Shown here: piece by piece, positions 8,454 through 16,584 of the stretch | Layout of the letters: each line of letters opens with the position of its first letter | Position numbering within the stretch: position 1 is the stretch's first letter | Assembly: GCA_964626055.1 (NCBI GenBank) | Contig: CAZVDF010000029.1 | Coordinates: forward strand, 1 to 39,463 | Length of the DNA: 39,463 bases | Direction: 5' to 3' | Source: JAFGSG01 sp964626055 | GTDB taxonomy: Bacteria > Spirochaetota > UBA4802 > JAFGDQ01 | Position numbers and translations under genes: made by a program | The notes under the pieces: generated by a model | The model's input: only the letters and a program-made list of their open reading frames with translations | The model's database searches: none | Told to the model about the DNA's origin: nothing

Positions 8454-9584
8454 ATGACAATAAAAAAGAAGAAATCTGTTAAAAATAAAAAAAACGGCCT
8501 GAAGTCAGGGAAAGCAGGCAAAGTCAGCGGTAAAATACAAAAGAAATCCGGCAATAAACCGCCGTATAAACCTGTTGATAAATCCATATTTGAAGAAGAA
8601 GATCTGGATTTAATCGGCAAACCGACCGACATAAGCCCGGATGAGCTTGACTTTGAAGATGAAGACGACCTGGAGACCGACGACGAGACGGACGAAGCCG
8701 AATTAGATGAAATAAGTTCCAAGAAAAAGAATTTAAAAAAAAACAAAGCTATTTTCCGCGACTCCTCAATATCCTGGTATCTTGAGCAAATCAATAAGAT
8801 AGCTCTCTTATCCAGGGAAGAAGAAAACAGGCTTGCAAAGGCAGCCAAAGCCGGCGACGAACTGGCAAAAGAAAACCTTATAAAAGCAAATCTAAGATTC
8901 GTTGTCACAATTGCAAAGAAATATCAAACCAGCGGAATATCGCTCCTCGACCTGATAAACGAAGGGAATATGGGCTTGATAAAGGCCGCAGAGAAATTCG
9001 ATCCGGACAGGGGGTATCATTTCATTTCATATGCGATCTGGTGGATCAGGCAGGCCATAATACTTGCCATATCACAAAAAACATCGCTTATACGGCTGCC
9101 GGTCAACAGAACGGTCGATATCCAGAAGATAGAAAAAGTCCACAGGAAGCTCGAGAACCAGCTGGGCAGGGAACCTACCGCGGCGGAAATATCCGCAGAA
9201 CTGGATATGGACGATGAAGAAGTCAATTATCTCAGGAGCATAAGCCAGGAGTATGTTTCTCTGGATTCATCCCTCGGCGATTCAGAAGAAATGTCCGTTC
9301 TCTCCACTATGGAGGATTTCGGCACCGAATCCCCGGATAAAAAAGTACTGGATGAATCCCTGAAGGATGCGCTTAATTCGGTTCTGGAAACCCTGACAGA
9401 ATCGGAAAGAGATATATTAAAAATGCGTTTCGGACTTAACGGCAAAAAGCCCATGTCTCTCCAGCAGATAGGGGATAAGTTTAATTTATCCAAGGAAAGA
9501 ATAAGACAGATTGAAAAAAAAGCGATACGCCGGCTTCGCCATCCTTCCAGGATCCAGCAGCTTAAGACTTTTTTCGGGAAATAG
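8454..9584 (+). CDS. rpoD: RNA polymerase sigma-70 factor, RpoD/SigA type
   Basis: Promoter-recognition subunit, about 376 residues. The first 95 residues are Lys-rich and then strongly acidic, in place of a standard region 1.1. Region 1.2 starts at DSSISWYLEQINKIALLS; region 2 contains ENLIKANLRFVVTIAKKY, LLDLINEGNMGLIKAAEKFD and the -10 recognition helix YAIWWIRQAI; region 3 follows with LPVNRTVDIQKIEKV; region 4.2 has the helix-turn-helix MSLQQIGDKFNLSKERIRQI. The protein lacks a large insert between regions 1.2 and 2.1. It could be the housekeeping factor or a close paralogue. A GTG at 8439 would add five residues; I favour the ATG. Three bases separate it from the next gene. Confidence 0.88.
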   Translation: MTIKKKKSVKNKKNGLKSGKAGKVSGKIQKKSGNKPPYKPVDKSIFEEEDLDLIGKPTDISPDELDFEDEDDLETDDETDEAELDEISSKKKNLKKNKAIFRDSSISWYLEQINKIALLSREEENRLAKAAKAGDELAKENLIKANLRFVVTIAKKYQTSGISLLDLINEGNMGLIKAAEKFDPDRGYHFISYAIWWIRQAIILAISQKTSLIRLPVNRTVDIQKIEKVHRKLENQLGREPTAAEISAELDMDDEEVNYLRSISQEYVSLDSSLGDSEEMSVLSTMEDFGTESPDKKVLDESLKDALNSVLETLTESERDILKMRFGLNGKKPMSLQQIGDKFNLSKERIRQIEKKAIRRLRHPSRIQQLKTFFGK

Positions 9585-9587
9585 AGC

Positions 9588-10670
9588 ATGCTTTATATTG
9601 TTTTAGGATTTATAGCCGGGATATTACTGAGCCTGGCCCCTGTCTGGACTTCATCGGGCGCCATTGAAATATATCCGGAATGGAATGCCGGGCTGGACTC
9701 CGTTAAAAACATCCAGGAATCGGTCCATTCAATCCTGCCGAAGAAAGAATTCCCCATAGTGTACGGCCCGGATATTTACCTGCTTTCATCCGGAGGAAAG
9801 TTATTAAAAAAAATAAATTTCAACAATCATCTGGTCTCATTGAGCAACGACGGCGCGTATTATGCTCAGTACGATAAAGTCGGGACATACGTTGAGCTTT
9901 TAAATACTGACGGCGACAAATTCTGGCGGGCAAAATCCATGGAATACCCGTATCTGTCATCCGGCGGAAAAATAATATTGCTCATGAACGGCGATCACAC
10001 CAGGATCAGGATAATGAACATTAACGGGAATCCAGCGGGGGTTAAGGAAATCTATGGAACTATGTGTACTGTTATTTCCTTTTCAAGGGACTCAGACTTT
10101 TCCGCGATGGGATTCCTGGACGGCAGATATTATTTGCTTAACCAAAAAGGCGAATTAGTAAACTCGGGAATAGCGCCCGATCCGTCGGTTGTAAAAGGAA
10201 TCTCAATAAGCACAAACGGAAAATATTATGTTGTCCATTACGGCAATACCAGAGGTGATTTTTTAAGACTTATAAACACGGCAAGCGGCAGGCATTACAC
10301 TCTGAAGTTAAAACACGTCCATTTGACAAAAACTGCTTTAAACGTATCGGATAACGGGAACTTCGCCGCAATAGATCATGACAGGATCATTTTCTGCGAG
10401 GATGACGAAATTGAGACCTCTGTTAAAATTCCCGCAATGAGGCCGGGAATGGCTTCAATTTTTATTACGGAAAATATTTACATTGCCGGCTATACGGGTA
10501 TTGACGACCGTGCGAACCTTTTTGTTTTCCTCGAAGACGGCACATTTCTCTTCCATAAAATATTCCCGAAAGAAAATTTTATCGAATCCCGGATTCACGG
10601 AAATGCCCTTCTTCTGCGCGGCTCGGATAGTCTGTATTGCTACAGCTTTTATTTTCCGGGAAAGGAATAA
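9588..10670 (+). CDS. Exported beta-propeller-like protein, unknown function
   Basis: A 360-residue protein beginning with a hydrophobic signal or anchor (MLYIVLGFIAGILLSLAPVW). The rest alternates short hydrophobic strands with turns and contains loosely repeated segments of the WD40/quinoprotein-like kind: LLSSGGKLLKKI, LLNTDGDKFWRA, LLNQKGELVNSG, LINTASGRHYTL, LFVFLEDGTFLF. No catalytic motif is visible. I infer a periplasmic beta-propeller or scaffold. The ATG is three bases after the sigma-factor stop, so the two are probably co-translated, but the reason for pairing an exported protein with a sigma factor is not apparent. Confidence 0.7.
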   Translation: MLYIVLGFIAGILLSLAPVWTSSGAIEIYPEWNAGLDSVKNIQESVHSILPKKEFPIVYGPDIYLLSSGGKLLKKINFNNHLVSLSNDGAYYAQYDKVGTYVELLNTDGDKFWRAKSMEYPYLSSGGKIILLMNGDHTRIRIMNINGNPAGVKEIYGTMCTVISFSRDSDFSAMGFLDGRYYLLNQKGELVNSGIAPDPSVVKGISISTNGKYYVVHYGNTRGDFLRLINTASGRHYTLKLKHVHLTKTALNVSDNGNFAAIDHDRIIFCEDDEIETSVKIPAMRPGMASIFITENIYIAGYTGIDDRANLFVFLEDGTFLFHKIFPKENFIESRIHGNALLLRGSDSLYCYSFYFPGKE

Positions 10671-10693
10671 CCTGAATGATGTTACTATAAGCC

Positions 10694-11695
10694 ATGCTGC
10701 CGATTTCTTTTCCCTACTGTTTTGCTCCGATGGATAATCTGAGCCACTACGTCTTCAGACGTTTAATTGCCGCTACTTTGCCGAGCGGCATAAAGATGGC
10801 CTTTTTCAGCCCTGCCATCAATCCGAATTCAGTTCTTGATAAAAAACCCAGCATGAAAGAAAACCTGCCCATTAACCCGGGTGAAATTCTGTATTACAAT
10901 CTGATGCACGGAGAACCGGATATTATACTCGCAGGAATGGAAAAAATGCTCGGGTTCAATCCGGCAGGATTCAATCTGAACTGCGGCTGCCCGAGGTCGA
11001 AAATTCAAAAACCTGGGAGGGCACCCGTAGGCGCCTTGCTGATGGATCATCCCGACCGGGTCGCGGCCATTGTAAAGGCAGCGAAAAAAACATTCCCGTC
11101 CGTTCATTTCAGCATTAAGATCAGAGCAGGCATGCGGCATGATCCGCCGTCTCTTTACGATTTCTGCAGACAGGCCGAAGATGCCGGAACAGACGCGATA
11201 ATCTTCCACGCCCGCTCCGCCGAAGACCAGTTTAAACGGCCGGCTCGGCATTCCCTTTTCGGGGAACTGAAAAAGCGCCTGGGCATTCCCCTTATAGGGA
11301 ATGGAGATATCATTACCGACGAACAGGCTGTTGCTGTAAAACAGAAATACGGCCTTGATGGCGTAATGATCGGCAGGGGTGCCCTGCTGACACCCGGGAT
11401 ATTCCGCGCAATAGCGCACAGGCTTGCAGGCATACCGCTGCCGCGCCCTGTGATGTCATGTACGGAAAAAAGGGATATCCTTCTGCGGCTTGTTAAGGAT
11501 ATGGATGCTGAATTCGGAACGCATGTGATGCTTCGAAGAACAAGGCTCCTCGCCGGATGGATGTCTAAAGGTCTGGAGTTCGGACTTACACTTGACGGCA
11601 ATCTACACAAAGCGAAAACAACGGAGGACGCGCTTTCGGCAATAAATAAATTCTTTAAGAAGCCGCAGAAGCAGTACTACGAAGTATTTTTATAA
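10694..11695 (+). CDS. tRNA-dihydrouridine synthase family protein
   Basis: FMN-dependent reductase that converts uridine to dihydrouridine in tRNA D-loops. The 333-residue TIM barrel shows FAPMDNLSHYVFRRL near the start (the APM...DxxFR element), NLNCGCP at about residue 95 (the NxGCP motif), the nucleotide-binding KIRAGM, IIFHARSAEDQFKRPA (the HxR element), IPLIGNGDIITDEQA, and the C-terminal phosphate site DGVMIGRGALLTPGIF. It is somewhat divergent from the E. coli Dus proteins, with Pro-rich stretches (NPNSVLDKKPSMKENLPI), so I do not assign A, B or C class. It is 24 bases downstream of the propeller gene and converges on mlaD. Confidence 0.85.
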   Translation: MLPISFPYCFAPMDNLSHYVFRRLIAATLPSGIKMAFFSPAINPNSVLDKKPSMKENLPINPGEILYYNLMHGEPDIILAGMEKMLGFNPAGFNLNCGCPRSKIQKPGRAPVGALLMDHPDRVAAIVKAAKKTFPSVHFSIKIRAGMRHDPPSLYDFCRQAEDAGTDAIIFHARSAEDQFKRPARHSLFGELKKRLGIPLIGNGDIITDEQAVAVKQKYGLDGVMIGRGALLTPGIFRAIAHRLAGIPLPRPVMSCTEKRDILLRLVKDMDAEFGTHVMLRRTRLLAGWMSKGLEFGLTLDGNLHKAKTTEDALSAINKFFKKPQKQYYEVFL

Positions 11696-11741
11696 CATTA
11701 TTTAACTTTCAGGCAGCCTATTGCATAACCTGGCCGTTATA

Positions 11742-12437
11742 TTATTTCCCGTCGTCCTTTTTGCCTTTAAATAAAAAATTGACCGGATGCTTCTTCAATT
11801 CCTGCGATATTTCGTCAAGCGTAGAAGCAGTTTTACGGAAGGAAGTAAGGGTGGAGCCGATATCTTTCTGGGAATCGGTCAGTATCTGGTTTAAAGTCGT
11901 AACGCTGTTTGCGAGGTTCGCCAGAAGAAGCTTTATATTGCTTTTGCTCTCCAATGATATGCCTTTAAAAATATCAACCGTATTTGACAGAGTGACAAGA
12001 AGAACATGCACATCCTGTAAGACAGTATCCAGATTGACATATTCTATTCCTTCGATGACGGAAGATTTGCTTATAAGTTCGCCCCGCTTCTCCGGGTTCA
12101 GGATCTCAATTTCCGGTTCCCCGATAATATTCTGGTTCTGAATAACTGCCGAACAATCCTCGTATATTTCTATGTCTCTCTTTATTCTCATTATTGCAAG
12201 GAAATGGAGCGTGGGCTTATACACAGGTCTGATCTCCGTAATTCTTCCGACTTCGTATCCTTTGACTTTTACCAGCGTTCCCTTCTTAATTGATTTTATG
12301 TTGTCCACCTTAAGATATACATCGACGGTACTGCTGGCAAGGGAGTATCCCAGCTTTAAAATTACGAATAATAAAATAATTATTATCGGTACAATTATAA
12401 ATAAAGCGACCCTGATTTCGTTTCTGTTTAATTTCAT
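11742..12437 (-). CDS. mlaD: MCE-domain lipid-transport protein (MlaD family)
   Basis: Inner-membrane-anchored periplasmic protein that forms a hexameric lipid shuttle in Mla systems. There is one N-terminal membrane helix (VALFIIVPIIIILLFVILKL) and an MCE domain at about residues 35-115 with the family run DNIKSIKKGTLVKVKGYEVG and the later IIGEPEIEILNPE. The C-terminal half is a long helix-forming region with repeated Leu/Thr/Asn heptads (LLLANLANSVTTLNQILTDS). It is 231 residues, close to E. coli MlaD (183) plus a helical tail. It lies 396 bases from the ATPase-like gene with an opposite-strand gene in between, so it probably has its own promoter in 12438-12610. Confidence 0.85.
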   Translation of the reverse strand: MKLNRNEIRVALFIIVPIIIILLFVILKLGYSLASSTVDVYLKVDNIKSIKKGTLVKVKGYEVGRITEIRPVYKPTLHFLAIMRIKRDIEIYEDCSAVIQNQNIIGEPEIEILNPEKRGELISKSSVIEGIEYVNLDTVLQDVHVLLVTLSNTVDIFKGISLESKSNIKLLLANLANSVTTLNQILTDSQKDIGSTLTSFRKTASTLDEISQELKKHPVNFLFKGKKDDGK

Positions 12438-12580
12438 ATTATCATTTCCGGTTATGAGCCCGTTATCGTTGCTTTACATTATAATAATCATTTAGAATTA
12501 AATCAATTTCTATTTTATGCGCAACGATTTTTTTAACAAATATTTTCAAAATGTATAACATATAATTTTTTAATAATTTG

Positions 12581-12590
12581 TTGTCGACAA
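12581..12590. promoter_or_regulatory. TTGTCGACAA palindrome between mlaD and the small divergent gene
   Basis: A perfect 10-base palindrome, flanked by AT-rich sequence, lies 20 bases before the start of the small plus-strand gene and about 145 bases before mlaD. The region must contain promoters for both directions. It could be an operator for a small regulator such as the adjacent ribbon-helix-helix-like protein. This is inference from position and symmetry only. Confidence 0.3.
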
Positions 12591-12610
12591 AAAGATAATG
12601 TATAAATATT

Positions 12611-12817
12611 ATGTCTTCAAAATCGACTGGTATTGGAGTACATTTAGTGCAAAATAAAAAAAATAAAATCGCAGTGTTAAAAATTGAGATCGACCGCGAT
12701 CTTTATGAAAAGTATAAAAAGGTTGTTAAAGGTAAAAACCAGATGCTGAAAGGCTATAACGACAATCTTTTCCTAAAAGCAGTAAAAGAAGAGATGAGAA
12801 GGGAAAAAGCGGAGTAA
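12611..12817 (+). CDS. Small basic protein, possible ribbon-helix-helix DNA-binding protein
   Basis: A 68-residue, Lys-rich protein. Its predicted layout is a strand (KIAVLKIEID) followed by helix A (RDLYEKYKKVVKGK) and helix B (NDNLFLKAVKEEMRREK), the order seen in MetJ/Arc-type proteins, where the strand reads the DNA groove. No database family is recognised. It lies on the opposite strand between mlaD and the mlaF-like gene, converging on the latter with a 16-base spacer. Codon use and the lack of a competing frame favour a real gene, but there is no strong ribosome-binding site before the ATG. It might be a regulator of the neighbouring lipid-transport genes. Confidence 0.5.
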   Translation: MSSKSTGIGVHLVQNKKNKIAVLKIEIDRDLYEKYKKVVKGKNQMLKGYNDNLFLKAVKEEMRREKAE

Positions 12818-12833
12818 TCCCAGCTCTTCCGGA

Positions 12834-13595
12834 TTATAATACGGTCATCGGGCCATCCGGCAATAAATTAAAATACTGTTTTAAATACTGATTATCAGAT
12901 GCGGAGAAATCTGCGCGCGACCCCGAATAGACGATAAGCCCTTTATCCAGCATTATGAATCTGTCAGCCAGATCAATAAATAATTTAGGATGATAAGTGA
13001 CGAAAATCGCGGATTTCGATTTTGTCAGCAATGCTGTTTTCAAAGCCTGGAAAAAAAACTGGGCATTGAAGAAGCATTGACCGTCAACCGGATGTTCAAG
13101 CAACAGCAGATCCGGATTCAATATAATCGACCTCAAAAATGCCGTTTTCAGCCTTTCCGATCTTGTAAGCCTCACAGGCCTGAGATTCCTGCAATGGTTC
13201 AGCCCCATTCCCTTTATTTGCTTATTGACCAATTCCTCAATTTCAATAGTCGATAAATTTGAATGATATTTTAACGGCAGCGCAATATTTTCAAGCACCG
13301 ACATATTGCTGATCAATCCATAATCTCTTTGAAGATATCCCAGTCCTTTTCTATACTGATGGGCTTCAAGATAATCCAGCGATCTTATGTCTCTTCCTTT
13401 ATAGTACACATTGCCTTTATATCCTTCAAACAGCCCGGCGATTATGGGGCAAATATTTTCAATGCCGGAATCCTCCGGCCCGAATATAACCGCGCTTTCT
13501 CCTTTTTTGATGGAAAACGAAACGTTAAAAAGCGACTCGTATTTTTCCGAACTATATGAAATATTCTCAAATTCCAGTAATTCTATTCCTTCCAA
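12834..13595 (-). CDS. MlaF-like ABC protein with degenerate ATPase motifs
   Basis: Homologue in shape and context of the MlaF ATPase that powers MlaE. It keeps the fold pattern (FENISYSSEKYESLFNVSFSIKKGE, the Q-loop GYLQRDYGLISNMSVLENIALPL, 253 residues). All catalytic motifs are altered. The Walker A position reads GPEDSGIEN (residues 39-47), without the lysine and Ser/Thr; the signature reads LTRSE (143-147) instead of LSGGQ; Walker B reads LLLLEHP (163-169), with DE replaced by EH; the H-loop reads VTYH. It is therefore probably unable to hydrolyse ATP unaided. The TTG start is 23 bases after the mlaE stop, with AAGGAT upstream. The frame is otherwise intact, so it is not an evident pseudogene. 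Confidence 0.8.
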   Translation of the reverse strand: MEGIELLEFENISYSSEKYESLFNVSFSIKKGESAVIFGPEDSGIENICPIIAGLFEGYKGNVYYKGRDIRSLDYLEAHQYRKGLGYLQRDYGLISNMSVLENIALPLKYHSNLSTIEIEELVNKQIKGMGLNHCRNLRPVRLTRSERLKTAFLRSIILNPDLLLLEHPVDGQCFFNAQFFFQALKTALLTKSKSAIFVTYHPKLFIDLADRFIMLDKGLIVYSGSRADFSASDNQYLKQYFNLLPDGPMTVL

Positions 13596-13618
13596 TTCCG
13601 ATATCCTTTTAACATATA

Positions 13619-14386
13619 TTAAAAATAAAACACTGCAGAGATCAGGGCATTTATTAAAAAAATTATCCAGACAGTGCGAATAACGGCACGGCTTACATCA
13701 ATGGGAATTTCAAAATAAGCATTGGGCATAAACCCGTAATAGCACGATATCAGCGGAATAAGCGTGCCGTATATGATGCTTTTCAAAAGAGTGATCACAA
13801 GGTCTTCGAAGGAAAACGCTTCCATAACTGTTTTCATAAAATTATCGAACGGGATATAAACGGTAGTCATGGCGATCAGATATCCGCCGACAAAACCGAC
13901 CATGTCAAAAATAATGATAAGCGAAAATATTGAGAAAATTGAAGCAATAATCCTTGGCAGAACGATATAAAGCTTCGTATCGATTCCCATAAGCTCAAGA
14001 GAAAGTATTTCTTTATGCTGTTTCTGCGTCCCTATTTCCGCCGTTATTGCGGAACCGGACCTTGTAATAACGATGATGGCGGTTACCAGCGGCCCGATCT
14101 CCCGCGCTATGATAATCACTAAAAGATTCCCGATAAAACCTTCGATGCCGAATTTCGGGAAGTTCTGCGTAGCCTGGATGATTACGGTGCCGCCTATCAG
14201 AATTGCGATGGAAGCGACAAGCGGAACTGCGTCGAGGCCCGTAAACTTCGTCTGATTTACGGCAATGGTAAAAATCGAGCGGAAACGGAGATGCTTGATC
14301 GATTTGAAGGAAATTATGATAGAAGAAATAAACGAACAAAAGTTTTTAATTCCGCTCCAGAAATTTAAAATTTTATTTGCCAGCAA
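13619..14386 (-). CDS. mlaE: MlaE-family lipid-transport permease
   Basis: Inner-membrane permease of MCE-type phospholipid transporters, 255 residues with five or six hydrophobic helices. The conserved cytoplasmic loop is recognisable: AREIGPLVTAIIVITRSGSA, then AEIGTQKQHKEILSLELMGID, which matches the ElgP...aRvGsaiaAElGtM...E.idAlevmg pattern. Later helices include FDMVGFVGGYLIAMTTVY. The start is TTG, preceded by AAAGGT. It is first in the minus-strand order mlaE, mlaF-like, mlaD. Unlike its ATPase-like neighbour, the permease shows no loss of the expected landmarks. Confidence 0.87.
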   Translation of the reverse strand: MLANKILNFWSGIKNFCSFISSIIISFKSIKHLRFRSIFTIAVNQTKFTGLDAVPLVASIAILIGGTVIIQATQNFPKFGIEGFIGNLLVIIIAREIGPLVTAIIVITRSGSAITAEIGTQKQHKEILSLELMGIDTKLYIVLPRIIASIFSIFSLIIIFDMVGFVGGYLIAMTTVYIPFDNFMKTVMEAFSFEDLVITLLKSIIYGTLIPLISCYYGFMPNAYFEIPIDVSRAVIRTVWIIFLINALISAVFYF

Positions 14387-14406
14387 CCGGATGCTACCTT
14401 TGAATC

Positions 14407-14434
14407 TTGAGATTTTTTATGTTGATTTTATAAT
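14407..14434 (+). promoter_or_regulatory. Candidate sigma-70 promoter for the DUF4015 gene
   Basis: TTGAGA, a 16-base spacer and a perfect TATAAT (14429-14434), followed by about 130 bases of leader before the ATG at 14570. It lies in the 183-base divergent spacer with mlaE. Sequence match only. Confidence 0.35.
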
Positions 14435-14569
14435 GCAGTTCTTCTAACAGTATCCTGGAAATTGATTCGGTTTTTCCCGCCGCATGAACCATGAACTGGG
14501 AAATATTGTATAAAATCCAGACAGCGGATGATATTAATCCATTCGCTTCTGCCGGAATTATAATAAATT

Positions 14570-16018
14570 ATGCAAATAAGCAAAAGAAATATTTATATTC
14601 TGTTATTCTCTTATATTTTTATTTTAATTTTAATTTATTCAAGCACAAATTTCAATCCAATAAATTATTTGACGGATTATGTAAAAAAATTTTCCTCCGG
14701 ACAACAAAGCGCCGGACAGAATAACAATTTTACAATAATCGATGTTTTTAATAGCAATTTCTTTAAACCGTATAAATCCGCACCGGGGAACTTCGTTCAT
14801 TTCGGTAATTCCTTATTTATTAAAGCCGGGAAAGGGGCAAGCATAAAAGAAATCGCAAAAAATACGGTTTCTTATACGCATTTCTACAGGGCTTATAAGC
14901 TTAGAAACGCCATAATGGAATCGAACGGTTTAAAGAACGAAATACTTGCCCGGGATATGTATATATATATCCCGCATTCAATCCCTGCAATCATTCCAAG
15001 CCTGATTAATAAGAAAAAACCTGATTTGATTTTCTCAAGGGGTATGTACTTTACAGGCATGTCGGCGGGAAATGAAAATTTTCCCGGCACTGTTATAAAA
15101 CTTAAAGAAATAGGGATCAATACAATAGTATTCGACGCAAAGGACGTTACAGGCGAAGTAAATTATTACAGCAATGTTCCTGATGCGCAAAAATATAACA
15201 CCCATGAAAAAAGGACTATCGATAACATTGACAGACTGATCACGACTTTGAAAAAGCATGGAATATACACCATTGCAAGAATAGCGGTATTCAGAGATCA
15301 CCTGCTGTGCGTAAAAAATCCCGGTTACGCAATTAAATCAAAAAGAACGGGAAGACCGTGGAGCAGTTCCAGAGAAATATGGTGCGATCCGACAAATAAA
15401 TACGTGCAGGATTACAATATCCGGCTTGCAGTCGAACTTGCGGAAAAAGGAGTTGATGAAATTCAATTTGATTACCTCAGGTTCCCCACAAAAGGAGATC
15501 TGTGGGACGCCCGGTATAGTTATCACTATGGTAAAATGCCCGGAGAATCGGTTATAACTTTGTTCTTACAAAAAGCTTATAACGAAATATCAGGCAAAAA
15601 CGCGCGGGTATCAATTGATATATTCGGCGTAGTGGCGTGGGAAAAAGAAATAGATATTGAGAAAACGGGACAGCGCATAGGATCGCTTTCCAAATACTGC
15701 GATGTCATATCCCCGATGCTGTATCCTTCTCACTTCGACGATGATTTTGACGGGATCGCAAAACCCGGGGACGAGCCTTATTACTTTGTTTATGAAGGAT
15801 GCAAAAAAACAAAATTACTTTCCGGGGGCAAGCCCGTAAGGCCCTGGCTTCAGGCTTTCGGATGGAGGATTACGCCTTCTGTGTATAATGAGGATTATAT
15901 AATAAAACAGATCGCGGCTTGCCGCGATGCCGGAGCACACGGCTATTTATTCTGGAACGCTTCCAATTCGTATGAACTTGTTCACAGAACACTGGAAAAA
16001 TTTGCCGCAGCGAAATAA
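14570..16018 (+). CDS. Exported DUF4015 glycoside-hydrolase-like protein
   Basis: A 482-residue protein with an N-terminal signal/anchor (IYILLFSYIFILILIYSS), a short LysM-like segment (about residues 85-140, ending in ARDMYIYIP) and a C-terminal TIM-barrel domain of the DUF4015 putative glycosidase family. Landmarks are RGMYFTGMSAGN, INTIVFDAKDVTGEVNYYS, KKHGIYTIARIAVFRD, the segment around DEIQFDYLRFPTKGD with candidate acidic catalytic residues, DIFGVVAWEK, ISPMLYPSHFDDDF and GAHGYLFWNASNSY. The substrate is unknown; an envelope polysaccharide is likely from location. It is transcribed alone, away from mlaE. The ATG has no clear Shine-Dalgarno sequence. Confidence 0.82.
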   Translation: MQISKRNIYILLFSYIFILILIYSSTNFNPINYLTDYVKKFSSGQQSAGQNNNFTIIDVFNSNFFKPYKSAPGNFVHFGNSLFIKAGKGASIKEIAKNTVSYTHFYRAYKLRNAIMESNGLKNEILARDMYIYIPHSIPAIIPSLINKKKPDLIFSRGMYFTGMSAGNENFPGTVIKLKEIGINTIVFDAKDVTGEVNYYSNVPDAQKYNTHEKRTIDNIDRLITTLKKHGIYTIARIAVFRDHLLCVKNPGYAIKSKRTGRPWSSSREIWCDPTNKYVQDYNIRLAVELAEKGVDEIQFDYLRFPTKGDLWDARYSYHYGKMPGESVITLFLQKAYNEISGKNARVSIDIFGVVAWEKEIDIEKTGQRIGSLSKYCDVISPMLYPSHFDDDFDGIAKPGDEPYYFVYEGCKKTKLLSGGKPVRPWLQAFGWRITPSVYNEDYIIKQIAACRDAGAHGYLFWNASNSYELVHRTLEKFAAAK

Positions 16019-16044
16019 CCCTCACCCGGTTGTCGCTGAAGGCC

Positions 16045-16101
16045 TACCATCTCCCGCATCTGAGCGGGAGATGGTAATCACCTGCGCATCCGCTCAGGTG
16101 A
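16045..16101. repeat. Tandem hairpins between convergent genes
   Basis: A perfect 13-bp stem (TACCATCTCCCGC, loop ATCTGA, then its complement; 16045-16076) is followed directly by TCACCTG with a 10-base loop and CAGGTGA (16078-16101). They lie between the ends of the DUF4015 gene and a small minus-strand gene. There is no U-tract, so this looks more like a REP-type element than a classical terminator, though it could act as a bidirectional one. The CCTCACCC just upstream recalls the large element at 30956-31058. Confidence 0.6.
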
Positions 16102-16134
16102 AAATCCGAATGTCACCATTGTTTGCGCATTTTT

Positions 16135-16230
16135 TCATTTTACTTTGCCTTTCTTCTCTTTTCTTTTTTCTTTCAATGTCTTTTGAGGTTTTTTCTTTGT
16201 TTCCTTTTTCGTATCCCTTGGCTTGCTCAT
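16135..16230 (-). CDS. 31-residue lysine-rich microprotein
   Basis: A very small gene with a textbook ribosome site: AAGGAGAATTT directly before the ATG on the minus strand. The product starts MSKPRDTKKETKKKPQK and ends KRKEKKGKVK; more than 40% of residues are Lys and there is no hydrophobic core. I recall similar Lys-rich MSK(P/G)RD-type microproteins annotated as hypothetical in varied bacteria, but cannot verify this here. It may bind nucleic acid or be intrinsically disordered. It stands alone between the hairpin pair and a long AT-rich spacer. Confidence 0.65.
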   Translation of the reverse strand: MSKPRDTKKETKKKPQKTLKEKRKEKKGKVK

Positions 16231-16584
16231 AAATTCTCCTTGTTATACTGAAATAATATAAATAACTGCGGTAACAGGATTATTATCGATAGTTTGAACT
16301 GCATTTTTGACACTTAAATTATTGGAAAGCTTTTAAAAAAAAACTTGACTCAAAAAGTAAATTATTGACATAAACTCGTTTATCTTTAACAATAGCAATT
16401 TACTAACAATCATCTGACATTTTCCAATTTTTCTTAAAATGGACCTTTCTCAAATTGCAAAGAATTTAAATAGTTACTGTTGAACAACAGCTTTCTCACC
16501 GACTCTGTCGGGGGAAATCACATGTTTTTCTCATAAATATATGTGAAATTTGCCGGGAAAAAAAATTAATGCGAGGAACAATAA
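16231..16584. other. AT-rich spacer before the Rnf-like operon
   Basis: About 350 bases that should contain the promoter for the microprotein (minus) and that of the Rnf-like operon (plus). There is a TTGACA at 16365-16370 but no well-spaced -10, and a small CCGAC-TCT-GTCGG hairpin near 16499-16511. I see no additional gene or RNA. Confidence 0.45.

Noticed and set aside
15927..16232. Plus-strand frame over the hairpins and the microprotein gene
   Set aside because: It starts within the DUF4015 gene in another frame and runs antisense to the well-supported lysine-rich gene; it encodes a chance Phe/Leu-rich peptide.
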